From NCBI RefSeq assembly GCF_000699445.3, contig NC_067196.1:79660364-79724363 (forward strand): DNA of 64,000 bases, written 5' to 3'. The translations under genes and the position numbers were made by a program. Position 1 is the first letter of the stretch. Each line of letters opens with the position of its first letter. Positions 22,211 to 34,678 of this stretch are shown piece after piece. This stretch comes from Schistosoma haematobium. Lineage: Eukaryota > Platyhelminthes > Trematoda > Strigeidida > Schistosomatidae. The notes under the pieces are model-generated. The model was not told where the DNA came from and did not search any database. It worked only from the letters and a program-made list of their open reading frames with translations.

Positions 22211-23640
22211 TTAATAGTTCGTGCAAATAACGCAAACGACACTGTTTAAATTGGAATCTACATTTCCGCAATCGATTGTACGTCTTCTCCTTAGGTTCAT
22301 GTGTCTATCAGACTGGGTATTGGATGAAGACTCTGTATACTCTAGGATATACTCACGAGTATTGGAACTAACAACCGAAATTGGAACAGACTCACCTGGT
22401 TCCTGGAACTGCATTTGATCAACATGTCAGTTGTGTATACCTAAATCATTGAATTCGAGCCATAGATTTTCCAATATTCTTCACCGCAATCCCCGTAAGC
22501 GATTGACAATCATTTCCACGACAATATGTAACTCCTGCAAACTATAAACACCTCATATTCGAACGAAGAATCCTTCCTTTTAGTAGTTTTGATGGAGTCT
22601 CTTTCGATACAGAATCTTTAGCATTCCTATATTGCAGAAGAAATGTATCTACTCCCCTCTCCAGTTCATCAAATATTGAAGCAGCAATTGAATCAACAGC
22701 AGTTTTCAGTGTCCTGGTGAAATTTTCTACCTGAATATTAGAACAAGGGTACCTGTGAGCAGTGAACAGATGTCTACACACTGTACCATTCAACTAGGTA
22801 GTGACTGCGTCCGAAGCAAAATGAGAGCCATTATCAGTCACTAATACCCGCGTAAGTATATGATCCCTTATGACTGTGCAGAATAATTTGGGACCATAAG
22901 AATCACCTTTCTCATTAGGATTTGAGTAACTGGACTTAATATTATTAGTAGCGAAATGAAGAGCAATTTTACACGTCGACTTTATGTGTCCAATTTTGCC
23001 ACACATAAAACATTTTGATAATGAAATACACATGAGTTTCGTAAATGAGGTTGACCGCACGATAAACACTTAACACCTTTGTACACCTCATTGAATTTCT
23101 TTGATAAGTCGTTTCCGAAGTTTTCATGAGAACGGGAATTATCTTAAATTTAAGCGATACATTGGAATTCTTTGTATCCTGAAAATCAGTTATATGTACT
23201 CCTTCATAATTAATACATGCATTTCTAGCATTTTGAAAGAAGCATTTTGGGATTTGTGTGTGTTTATTCCTGCACTTGATCGATTGCTCAACTGCATATG
23301 AAATTGATCACCAAATTTACATTTAGTGGCTTGCTTTTGCAGTTTCAGAATGAATTCTTCAACCTCCTGGTTGTTTTTATGAATAGTGTTGTGAAATTTC
23401 GCTCCCTTATGGCATTCGAAATATGTATACCTAATATGATTTAGTAGTATTTATTTGAGTGTTTCACAGGGAAATGGATTCAGTTAATCTGGAATCGCCA
23501 TTTTTTGGTAAATTGTAAGTATATTTTCAAGTGAATGTCAGGAAATGAGCAACAATTTTATCGTCTTCAGCATCTTTCCTATTCATGTACCAGAATTCGA
23601 ACCTCTCCATGTACCCCTCGAAGGCTTTAGAAATTGTATG
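22211..23640 (-). pseudogene. Gypsy gag-integrase fusion remnant
   Basis: Reading right to left: a gag segment with FWYMNRKDAEDDKIVAHFL (about 23545-23605) and ECHKGAKFHNTI (near 23410), then KCFMCGKIGHIKSTCK, a CCHC zinc knuckle (about 22965-23010). Directly afterwards comes TRVLVTDNGSHFASDAV (22800-22855), an integrase core motif, then SNIQVENFTRTLKTAVDS (the catalytic-Glu region), ELERGVDTFLLQYRNAKDS and ETPSKLLKGRILRSNMRCL. The C-terminal extension continues through HVDQMQFQEPGESVPIS to a stop at 22211. Multiple stops are present. Roughly 2.5 kb of pol (protease to RNase H) is missing between knuckle and integrase. Confidence 0.75.
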
Positions 23641-23764
23641 AATTTCCTGAAGATGCTACAGGTATTTGTAGTTTGACAACACTAACCAGAAACACCTCCT
23701 ATTATGAATCGTGCCTATCCAGTGAAATCAAAAGTCGGAGGCGAGGAAGTTCGAAGATATATTT

Positions 23765-23969
23765 GATAGGTTATCAATATATCGAAAAGTGACTGGTCTA
23801 AACTGAATAGCGGTTGTAGAAGTTGAGCACGGCCTACCCTGTCGTGATCTGGTGCGGATGCATGACCGAGCACCTTCAGCTAAGTGAGTCTATTACAACT
23901 AATGTGGTCGGCATAAAAATATCAAAGACTTACCGAACTATTGATTTCGGGGATTTATTTACCGCTATA
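23765..23969 (-). repeat. Candidate 5' LTR of the nested Gypsy
   Basis: Partner of 18530-18719, lying just upstream (minus sense) of gag, where a 5' LTR belongs. On the minus strand it begins TATAGCGGTAAATAAATCC. The downstream edge could extend to about 23712, where ATTTCACTGGATAGGCACG might contain the primer-binding site. Confidence 0.55.
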
Positions 23970-25924
23970 CTCCAATAGCCCAGTCGCAAGTTCTATCACG
24001 ATCCAAATATATTATCTGAAAATGTTCGCATTAATATGTTAATTAAGAACCCCCGGAAATGCCCAGTCTATATCAGATGGAAATTGGTAGGCAAAACTAG
24101 ACTTTTTGTATTTAGGATTCGTAATAGACTCAGAATAAAGTTCAAAGGAATTATTAATCAGAACAAACACTACACTTCGGTTATGCAAAGACTCTAAGTT
24201 AGACAGCCTAGGGACATTTTCTATAAAATTCATCCGCATGTAATTAAGCCGGACAGTAGGCTTGATTCTCATATGAAAAATCTTAAATACAACGAAACTC
24301 ATGTCATGGATTTCACTCATACTCTTTATAAGGAATTTGATCCAATGAAGTGAACGGTCAATAAACATGAGAACTGAATTGAATTTATATACTATCGACC
24401 AGTCTGTTGACAGGATCACGGATCCTCTGTGAATCTTCTCATATAGGCATCACACTTAACTGTATTTAGTTAAGTTATTTGATTATTAACAAACACTTTG
24501 TAGAGATTTGACAGTTATTAAACTATTTAAGTTATTTTTGGCTCGTCTGTAAAATAGTTCTCTTTATTTCATGTACACCTTTTGTAGTGGTTAGATTTAT
24601 TATTTTTAAGTTGTATGAAGTTGATGGGTAACCACAAATTAAGACGAATCCATGTTATTCTGCTTCGTTCATTGTTCTTGCTTCAGCCATATTTTATATA
24701 CGTTCGGAAACCTAACTAAACTCTTGTACACGATGTTGGTTTATTGTACTGATTCAATAGTCACAAACTTCCGATTTGGGGTAGTATGGTGTTGTGTCCT
24801 CTTGAACGCTCTCAAGCTAGGCTGGCTGTCAGGGAGATACTTCCCTATAAACTTATACCACTGACTCTTGACTTTAAGGCATCTTGTTCAGCCATAAGAA
24901 CGTTTAAGCCATTAAAGATTGCGAGATAATATAGAATGGGAGCCTTTGTAAAAATCCCCAAACCTAAAGGCTTATCTCTACCAACTCAAAAAGGACAGTG
25001 TTTGAAAAGTAAAATACATAATTCCGTCCATGATAGTTCATGTAAGTTATATATAATATATAGCACACATGTAGTTTACTTATGCATAAATAAGGACCAC
25101 TAGTAAAGCATAATCATAAATAATTAAATACATTAATCCTGTGAATTTAGAAAACATTGGGTAAAACAAAATATGCACAAAAAATAAATAAATAAAAAAC
25201 TGAGGTAAAATTAACACAACCATTTGACCGTATTATACGCTTTATCATCCTCAAAAAAGAGAAAATGTTGTGGCCAATTAAAATAACATAAGAAACTCTA
25301 AAATTAGTAAGAACTTTCAGAATGATATTAGATTAAAGCTATTTGTAACCATTAAAAAGAATAACATCATTAATTTACTCTTTAACAAACCAACTGATAT
25401 AAGAGCAAAATAGTGGACGAAAGTAAACAGTGTTGCAGGACTCTTTATTTGAATTTATCTAATAGTGAAGCTTTAAACCTAACACAGATAACATTGAAGT
25501 TATCTAGTGACTTAATTATAGGACTGGAGTAGACAGCAAAGAAATTATGGCTCAAAAAAATACATAAGAAGTTTATTTACAAAAATACTTTTATCTTATC
25601 AAGTAGTGATAGAAATTTAATTCGATTATGTAAAGTGTAATTCATGTGAAACAATTTCCCTTATTGTCATAGAATGTAAACAGTCAGTGTCAGAATTGCA
25701 ATTCAAACAAATTACATTGTGTTTCTGTTAATTATTAAAGTGGTCATATTCAAAATATCTGATTCAAACCAATGAATTACATTTGTTTTTGTATAAGGCT
25801 AACGAAAAGAAATTACTCAGCTCACTCTTTCTAACTCAATTTGAGTTGCATAAATTACTAAAAGGCAACTGAATCTGTAATGTAACTCATCTTGAACTAA
25901 TTAACGATCTATGGTTGATTAATT
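23970..25924. other. No recognisable feature
   Basis: AT-rich, about 2 kb. A 126-codon minus frame (24039-24419) has no recognised motif and no splice context. I see no RNA gene or repeat that I can name. Confidence 0.45.
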
Positions 25925-26281
25925 TGTAGCGTGGCGTCGAGTTGAGATTAACTATGAACACCGCTACCAAGAAACACGTGCCAAATAAATCAGAAGGCGA
26001 AGTTTGAACGTAACCAGATTTATTTGGTTGGCGATCTCGTGGTATTGGACGAATACCGAGATCGTGCCAAGGATTGGTACAAGTGGAAGCAGAAGACAGG
26101 AGTACGTGCGAACAGTACCAAAAACCGCGGAACAATGATGGAAGGTAATGGAAGCACAAAATGGCTATAATTAGCACAGTTAAACAAAAGCACATTAAAA
26201 CAAACACTGGTACAGTTGGTTATAATAATAATTGTTTTTATTAAACCAGTCGTGTTCTCGTGATAAACGTGAGTCACTACA
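25925..26281. repeat. Probable solo LTR, 357 bp
   Basis: The segment begins TGTAGCGTGGCG and ends GTCACTACA, that is TGTAG...CTACA, a five-base inverted end typical of LTRs. It is flanked on both sides by AATT, a candidate 4-bp target-site duplication. Its base composition is less AT-rich than the surroundings. No internal element adjoins it, so recombination to a solo LTR is the simple explanation. Orientation is not certain. Confidence 0.5.
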
Positions 26282-29200
26282 AATTTCGAATTTTATCACT
26301 TACTACGAAGAGCAGCACTGAATTGTTATAACGATGATTTCACGGTGATTAGTGCTCGCTCCAAGTAAAATCAAAGTACTAAAAATGCCATTGATGACTA
26401 GTCACAAAAAATAGAGTCAAACCAATAGACACTAGAATTGAGAGTCAAGAATTTATCTTCATATGAGATCATGGGATCATAACGACTAGAAGTTGTAAAG
26501 TATAATGGAATAATTGTTCAGAGCTTCCTTATTTTCATTTATTCTGAAGTTAATGGAAATCCATGCAAAAAGTATTTTCGTATGTTTCTAACTTTCTTGG
26601 CATATCATCAGCCTCTGCAATCAATACGAAAATATCGTATGATAAATATGTTCAACAAGGAAAGTGATTAGTAGTAGAATCCAAGACATGGATTTCGTCC
26701 AATTCGACGTTTATTTGTTTGATATTCATGCCTCCCACTGTTAACCATAAATTAAACCTCTAAGAGTTATAAAAATAAGCTGCTGATTTACTATGTCCAC
26801 TGATTAGTTAATAGTCATCTCCAAATGCCGAGTATCATATAGAAGGAAGTATGTTCTGAATCCTTCTCGTTTCTATCATTAAAATATACAGTCAACATGT
26901 GTTAACACGCTAATATCGAAACATCCGCTTAAAGAATCCATATGGAGAAATAGAATGAGTAATTCAATCTTAAATATAAATAATTCGAAACAACAGACCT
27001 TTATGGAAAAAAATAGCAGTAGATTTGCAAATATCGTCATGACAAAATATTTCGTGCTCCTTAGTCCAATTAACTTTCAAGCTCTTGCACTAAACAACTA
27101 AGTTATAAATTATTCGGAAATGACGTGATCCTAATCAGAGTTTTCCTTAGATGACGAAACCACAAACCGCCTAAATGTAGTATCAGCATGTAATTAATAT
27201 TATAAATTGTAATGGTGAGCTGAAGAAATATACTACTAAGTCACACAATAAGTATGTCACCGAACTAACTAGTCTCAAACAAGCTTAACGGTTTTCAATG
27301 TTTAAAGTATTTTCAGTGGCCCAGAAAAATTCTCAGATATCAATGAATTGTGTTCAACTATTTGAATCCTTTGGTAGAATGAGCTCCGTAATGCCATTCA
27401 AACCTGAATAATTCACAAAACTTAAACCATTTCAAAAACATAATTAAATGTGTGATTCAAACTCTTAGAAATCACGATTACAAATTCGGGATAACCTTAT
27501 CTACATGAATATTACAAGTACTGCTTCATTTTAGTATCTTAGAGTTTACCCTAGCTTTCTTATTTCTAGAGTCCAGAATCCTAAGAATATTCTCAAATAA
27601 TGAAAACCATTTACATCCTACTGATGATTGAATTCAAGAGAAAACATATGGGCTGTAGTCAAGTTGGAACTAGTGAAATTCAAATTATTGTTTGGGGACT
27701 TTATAGATTGAGTTAAACTGTATAGACGTACATCTTAATCATACTTTAAATTAGGTTTACATTAAGATGAAACATTTGTCTTTTTTTCCTACTTTTGTTT
27801 CATTATTACAGTAAAACGAATAGATGAATACTCCATACATAGTATTTGTAATAATTAGGTTTATTTAGATTTTCGGCTAATGATGAGTTGTATTCAAATA
27901 GTAACATACTACTGAGCGTTGTTAATAGCTAATTCTGTTACATAAAATGTCTAAAGTATACGCTGAATATTAAAAAGTTATTTTCATTTCTATTAATTTT
28001 GATCATGGTTACATAATTGGTTATGTCAATCATTCATTTTTAATAAATTATTGCCCTTTCATTAAGTTTATTTTTTTAATCATTTAAGTTTTCAAGTCCG
28101 AAGCAATAAGTTATATATTTGGAACAGCACTTATTGATACGTGATATCGACCATTTTCAAGATGACAAAAAGAAATATTCATTATAGACTTCAATAAAGT
28201 AAATCAATATATCTATGACTACACTGTTTGGTGAAATGATTTACACTCTTTAGATATCAATAGCATTTCACTGATAGGTACTGGTACTTATGAAAACTTA
28301 GTTAAGCAGTGGTTACTAGGTTTGATCATCAGCCGCTCTGTATAAAATGGAATACACATTGACAACTTTAAATATTTAAATGACAAATTTTCGTTAATTC
28401 TGGAAATATCATTTATAATAAGGACGTTTTCACTTTTTAAAAAGAAATATTTATATTAATCATTGTAGTGAAGTCATTAAAAAAATCTTTACAGCGAAGT
28501 AACTGTAATCTGATTAATGGATCAGTTTTCCAGTTTATTTAATAAATCACTCAGCTAGTAACCTAGAAATATCTAGAGACTCAGATTTTCATTTGACACG
28601 GGTCAAACTACCTATTTATATCGTAAACCTTGTCATCTGAATTTAATCCTCAATACTATCAACGTGACATTAAAATGAGTTGAAGTCAACAACAGTGTAG
28701 ATGAAATTAATAAATATTTAGACAAATATTCTAAAGAATATATAAAAATATATTGATAATAAATCATCAACGAAGCAAAGAGTGAAATTAGCGAGCGAAC
28801 ATTATTTGACTTTTCATCAAGTTATTGTGTAGTGACAATCGTATTAAATACGATTGTAAGCTATTTGACACGTAATGGATAAGCAGAAAGCGTTGTACAC
28901 AATAATGACACTTTAATCTATGAGCAGTACCTAAATAACTAAGTTTTTTTTAAAACTTTTTAAAACATATGAATGTTTACCAATTTCTGAGAAATTTGGC
29001 ATAATTTCATGCTTCTTTGAGAAGAGTAGTCTACTTGAAAGCCTAGATGTCTAATAAAACCAAATGTTTAGGGGGTTATTATTATTATTGTTATTACTAT
29101 TATTAATGGCTTTAGTTAACGTTATATTTTTAGTACAATATAGAAATCTCAGCACAACGTATTTCGACAGATTCCATTTACAAAACGAGATTAAAAAACC

Positions 29201-32018
29201 CAGTAACTGCATACAGGTATTCATGAATTAAGTAAATAAACTACTTGGAATTAAGTAAAATGTTTTTTAATAAGATAAGAATTTCTACAAGTTTAAATCA
29301 GAAACATGTTTAAGAATATAGGCTAGGTCAGCTCTTAGAAACTGTTTATCACAGTGTGTACTTACTGGATAAGGTATTGTAGAACTTTTATATCTTTGCT
29401 TGAGAGCATGGATTTTAATGTATTGACGTCTCGTTCTTCCAGAAGGTATACAAGGAGAAGGATGTAGATGAAGTAGACGGTTATTTTCTGATAAGATAAC
29501 ACTTGCCAGGAGTTTGCAAAATTCTAAATGTCTATCCAGAACCGTATTCCTAATGACCTCAAAAGATTCAGCACAAATTGTTAACTGTCTTCAGCACTCT
29601 CACCAAAATCTCTCCTTAAAAGCCCGGGAAAGAATAATGGGAAACAGTAAAAATTAATAGGTAATATCAAAGAATTTGTAAGTCGTAAAAGTAAATGACG
29701 AGTGATGCCAAAATATATGGCCTCTTTATATAATAAGTCAGACGGAAAACTTCTTTTGATAACAATAAAACATGAAAAGACGAAGAGAGATCAGAGAAAA
29801 ATCTTACACCAAGATGGATGACTCTCGACAATTTTTTATTACAGGATGCTGTAGTATACTAAATTACTCAGACTAAATTTGGAGTTTAATATCAGTGAGA
29901 TTTAGAATTTCATATTTTATGTTTATTAGATTCATGTACATACTTGTTTCTGTTCCCAATAAAATTCAAATCCAGTACTTATGCTTTGAACTTTGTAATG
30001 AGTTCAATGATTTAGATTAGCTACCCATTAGACAAAGTGGGATGAGTGATACAAAACCACGATTCATTATCATATCGAAGCATCATTCAGCAGGAAAAAA
30101 CATACATAAGATAGGACAGTACAGGAACTACAGAGAGTTATAAACTCCAACACTGAAGTATCTATTGGTTCAAAATGTCTTCAGAAACCTGTCTAGTGAG
30201 GATTTAGAGTTCATTTCTACTAGTAACTTATCATTTTGCTCACTTTAAACAAACAAACCTAACAAACCCAACAAAGTATCTGACAAAAATAATCATGTTT
30301 GATTCTGGTGACTAATTGAATAAACTAAACGAAATTTACTTTGATGATTTGTGGAAATTCTCCAATCGGATATAAATAGAAAGAATAGATAACAATGGCG
30401 AAGATAGAGGAAGATACAGTCGACCAAGAAAAAGCCTGGTTATTTTGAGGTTCACATATGAAATGTTACGCAAACTTGATTTGCTCAGGTTAATATCTAT
30501 TTTATTACTCCTGGTCTTCGAGTACTGTATGATAGTGGGGTTAGAGCAAGATTTCCTACCACGATCTGAATACATATTAACGACCAGCTTACTCTGGGGC
30601 GTAAATCAATGTTTAGATATCTTTTTAGAGGCAAAACAAAGTTTTATAACCCGCATGAACCCCAATATTTGTTAAACTACAGTTACTATGTCCGAGCTGA
30701 TTAAAAACTAGCTTTAGTGCAGAACCCTTCTCGCGTCCCAATTTTGTGACTTGAAAAAGATATTTTTTATCGATAGATCAAAAGGAAAAAAAATTATTCT
30801 CGATATCAAGACAGATGTAAGGATTATTATTATCACCACAAGATGGATTCAACTGAAAGAACTTCAACCTGGAAACAAGGTACGGAAAAATACTAAGACC
30901 ATGATAGGCTTCGCTTCAATGTCTTTGGGGAAGAGCCAATGGTGTCTGTATTAACATAACCTGTCATGCCACCCAAAATCAAATTCGATAAATAATAGAA
31001 AACACGTGACCAATGACTAAGCTGATGACAAAGGTAAATTTACACAATAAGCCAATTACAGCAAAGTAAGGAGTGACTAATATGTAAACATTGAATCAGG
31101 CTAAAATATGATTGGCTATTTTTAGTTGTCTGTACTAGATGTCGGTCTGACTAAAGACAACGACACTGCATTACTGTTTAGGTTGGTAATGTTCGAATGA
31201 GTCTGTAGCGGCAACCATTCGACTTGGTTAGGCTGCATAGATTTGGAGGTAAGATGTTGTGTGGATTAATAACATGCATTTCTGTGATGTATTTGTTAGG
31301 ATTGTATGCCTCTTCATTATTCCGATAATTGAGAATGAGTAACTGGTTTCGGAGATAAATTTAAGCAGGCTTGTTAGGTAATCTCAGCCCAGTTAAGCAA
31401 ATCGAACCGGTGAATTATACTTCTGCATAGGTAGATGATGAAGGCACAGATAGTTGAGAAAGTTATTGCATCTGTATTATCTGTTAATAACGAAAATAAA
31501 ATTTTAGACAGTAACAAAATATACTAGTTTGTACAATGTTTGTAATTCATGCAATTCCGTCTACTCAGTTGTAGGCGGGATGCTTTTATTCCACGTTTCT
31601 GGAAAGTTTCCGCCAAAGTTAGTCACATGTGGTTTTTTAAAGAAAAAGACTTACACTGATGCTAACATGATTGTTAGTCTTCGCGACATAACATCTTTTA
31701 GATTTTTTGTCTAAAAACAAGAGAAACTATCAGTAAATTTTTATTTCTGTCAGACTCTTAGGGAAGAAAAAATTGTTATTTGCCAGGGATTCTAAGTAAC
31801 ACATTGTAGCTAATAACCCACTTTTGTCTTCAAACTCTTCAAGCAACCGATTATTGTTCTTACAGCGGCTTAACATCGGCATTGCTCGGTGACTCGGCTG
31901 TATGTACAAAGTATTTCACAAATGCACGTGGCTTATTACTTGCAAGCTACCCTTGTCTTCTAGTTTCATTTGCTATGCTTTACATACTGTCCTAACGCCT
32001 TACCCTGCATTGTTTTAA
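26282..32018. other. 5.7 kb gene-poor stretch
   Basis: Very AT-rich with only short open frames in either strand. Small simple-sequence patches occur (TTATTATTATTATTG near 29080). The lower-AT stretch 31120-31450 may be another dispersed repeat, but no second copy was seen in the window. No promoter, RNA gene or coding motif was recognised. Confidence 0.4.
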
Positions 32019-33276
32019 CAGTCAGTCGCTACGTAGAACCTGGTAAGTATACACATCGGTCCAAGTTGACATACCTAATTAGTACAGAGATATGAGATTG
32101 TCAGGACAAATACCAGAGCAGTAGAGGTAGTAACAGTATCAGTGTTAATGGTAAAGTTTAGTCATCAAGGATGCGGTTCGGCAAGAAAACATACTGGTGC
32201 AATGAAAAAATTCTGAAGGACTCAGACAAAGAATAGATGCACCTGTGCCATTCCAAACAATTTTGAACCGTGTCATTTAAAGTTTAACCACTGGTCACGG
32301 AAATCATGCGGACCCCAACCAGTTAGTCTATACTTATTGACACGGCTCGATCTAATTGTCGATGACTTCATTATTTAGTGACAGGTTTTATTGTGGTCGC
32401 CCTTAGTTTTCTTCCAACCTACTCCTACAAAGAACATCGTTGTAGGCGGTGGTTGGGCATGAGTAACACATATCCTAATCACCTCGGGTAATAAAGATTT
32501 ACTGCCTCACCAACCAATTTTTCGTCCTTACCTAGTACTATGCATCTAACCTTGATGGTCCTAAAATATACGAGCAGTGATTTTAAAATACCTATGATCA
32601 GACATTAGTAATCTACAAATGTCCTCAAGTTTCAAAGGAAAACTTTAGGGCTACAACAGAATAAACTGCTGAGCAACATACTGAACACTTAGTTGGCAAA
32701 CTAATATCTGGCCTACGCCACGAGTGATGCGAGTCGGCGTAAGCCAACTGGGATTTCTGAATGCATGTTGAGGTTTCTTAAGACACCAGCCCATCAAGAC
32801 TAATGAGAATCTTAAGTGAATCGGTTAATGTACTCAACTGGTTCACTCCCTATCATTTATTCAGGCGCTACTGCAGGCTAGTCCTAAGGTAACATATTTT
32901 GAAGGCAGATGAAAGTTAGGGACGGCCAAACCAGAACGTGGCATCAGCCCGTAAAGTTACTAACTTCTGGCATGAGTCATGTTGGTAGATAGAGACTACT
33001 TGGTTGGAGGCTGGTTGATATGGTTCGGAATCGGTCACAATTACGTAGGTCTATACACTCTTTGTTTTCCCTCACACTGTAAGATTAAAATCACTTTATA
33101 TCATTCTGCGAACTAATTCTTTCTCCATATATCATATACTCATATGAAATCTTTTTTTACCACCACTGAAGTAACTGCTTCTATGAAATTGGTGTTCATT
33201 TTGTTGTGCTATTGAGGTATGGCATCTTGGATCGATGCAAATATGTGCCTGGTCCTACGTTGTAGCTGACTGACTG
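32019..33276. mobile_element. 1.26 kb element with CAGTCAGTC terminal inverted repeats
   Basis: The left end reads CAGTCAGTCGCTACGTAG and the right end, reverse-complemented, CAGTCAGTCAGCTACAACG and on to TAGGACC. The two termini therefore form imperfect inverted repeats of about 22-26 bases. The interior is less AT-rich than its flanks and contains no long open frame. Parts of it recur at 3826-4345 and 41983-42176, the latter with the same terminus (CAGTCAGTCAGTAACAACG). This fits a non-autonomous DNA-transposon-like family. A target-site duplication could not be fixed. Confidence 0.6.
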
Positions 33277-33917
33277 AAGTAATATTTTACATTTGGAGAG
33301 AGAGAATCGCATTTTAAACTTGCTAGTTTTAAACCAAAACGACGAAATTGTTTAAAGTGCCAACTTACAACTCAAGCCGTGGACAAGTAAAAGCCATAAC
33401 AACTTCAGCTTTGAAGCAAATGTTTAAAAGACTCATTGTAAGGTTACATAGACTCGAACCACCTCTAGGTGTAAGTCCATACTATTTTATATATTGCAAG
33501 ACGCAAAATAATAACAAGGAAACCATTGATTTATGATAAGTGGCAATATAAAGACTACCTAAGTAACATTTTGGCTTACTAAAGGAGCGTGAGGTAGGTT
33601 TTCACCCTGAGCTAACCTGGTGTTTGGAGTATGTCGTGAAACCAACAGTCATTTCTGCCGTGATTATATTCAAAGTTGCAAACAGTGTCTCACTCATAGT
33701 TTAGCAATTTATGATATTCAAGTTCTACCTCTCAAGCTAGAATACATTATAAGCTCTTTCATAACTTTTAGTTTACGGTTAAAGTTTTATAGGATGTCAT
33801 TTCTCTTGGGTAACACACTATTTTTATTGTTTTCTTGACTTTTCAGGAATATAGGATTGATTTATAATCCTAGCAGTTAGTTATTTTAAAGGATAAAATA
33901 ATGCTTTATTGAGTTCC
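33277..33917. other. Upstream region of the nuclear receptor gene
   Basis: About 640 AT-rich bases before the first coding exon. Two short open frames are present without motifs. No promoter element can be assigned, and any 5' untranslated exon is not visible. Confidence 0.35.
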
Positions 33918-33930
33918 CTTATCTTACCAG
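33918..33930 (+). promoter_or_regulatory. Splice acceptor directly before the first ATG
   Basis: CCTTATCTTACCAG runs straight into the ATG at 33931, with the nearest in-frame stop a few codons upstream. The coding exon is therefore joined to something upstream, either a non-coding first exon or, since flatworms use it, a trans-spliced leader. Confidence 0.6.
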
Positions 33931-34678
33931 ATGAGCCATTGTCCTGTAGAATATTCAAATCCTAATTCCCAGAATACCATATCTTATATTACCTCAGATT
34001 CTGTTATTAGTGTCTCGTTCGCAGATTGTCAGTCGTCTAGTCCTTCATACCACTCTCTGTCATCAAGTACGACTCTTCCTGGTGTTGGCTCTTTCTTGGA
34101 TAAATCAAATCACCTTTCACACTATTCTCCTAATAAATATTATGATACAGAACCTACTGTAATTCCGGGACACTCTTACGTTGAGAACACTGGCGTTTTC
34201 GATAACAATCTTCCTTATCCAATAAAATCGGAGGCCATTCACGAAATAGTATCTGGGACGTTTATTACTCCAGATGCACACAACCAATCATGTTTTACAT
34301 CTTCACAACCTCTAAAATCATTAAACCCAAGTCTTCCTGTCCAATCAAGTGAATCTTTGTTAACTGGTTTCACTCATCCACTTTCTATGGACCATACTGT
34401 TTTAGAAGACGGTGGGTTAGATTTGGATCGAGTGTTTGTCGCTATTATTAATGATCGAAATTCTGAACATGATATCTTTAATGATACTGATGTTAATTGT
34501 GACAGTGAACGCTGTTCAATTGATAAATCAAATTCCTGTAACAAACAGTTACTTAATAATAGTATTCAGTCGTCTGTTAACCAAAGTATGCTAACAGATG
34601 ATTCAGAGGACAAAAGTTTATTACAGTACTATCCTGTAGTAGATACTGAGAAGACAACTCAACATCAAACCCATCCAA
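33931..34678 (+). CDS. Nuclear receptor exon 1 (A/B region)
   Basis: Codes for residues 1-249 plus the first base of codon 250. Low-complexity Ser, Asn, Asp and His, as usual for the N-terminal activation region. It ends CATCCAA/GTAAGT, a strong donor; the open frame that continues for 8 codons beyond is intronic. Confidence 0.85.

Larger units (their letters stand above)
18530..23969 (-). mobile_element. Second Ty3/Gypsy element, decayed, with nested RTE
   Basis: Minus-strand Gypsy remnant bounded by a pair of direct repeats (18530-18719 and 23765-23969). In between are gag and integrase pieces (22211-23640) and a complete insertion of a plus-strand RTE (19005-22100). The gag zinc knuckle passes almost directly into the integrase core, so protease, RT and RNase H are deleted. 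The family differs from the 11-15 kb Gypsy. Confidence 0.6.

Noticed and set aside
24039..24419. 126-codon open frame on the minus strand
   Set aside because: No recognised domain, composition follows the AT-rich background, no second copy or exon context.
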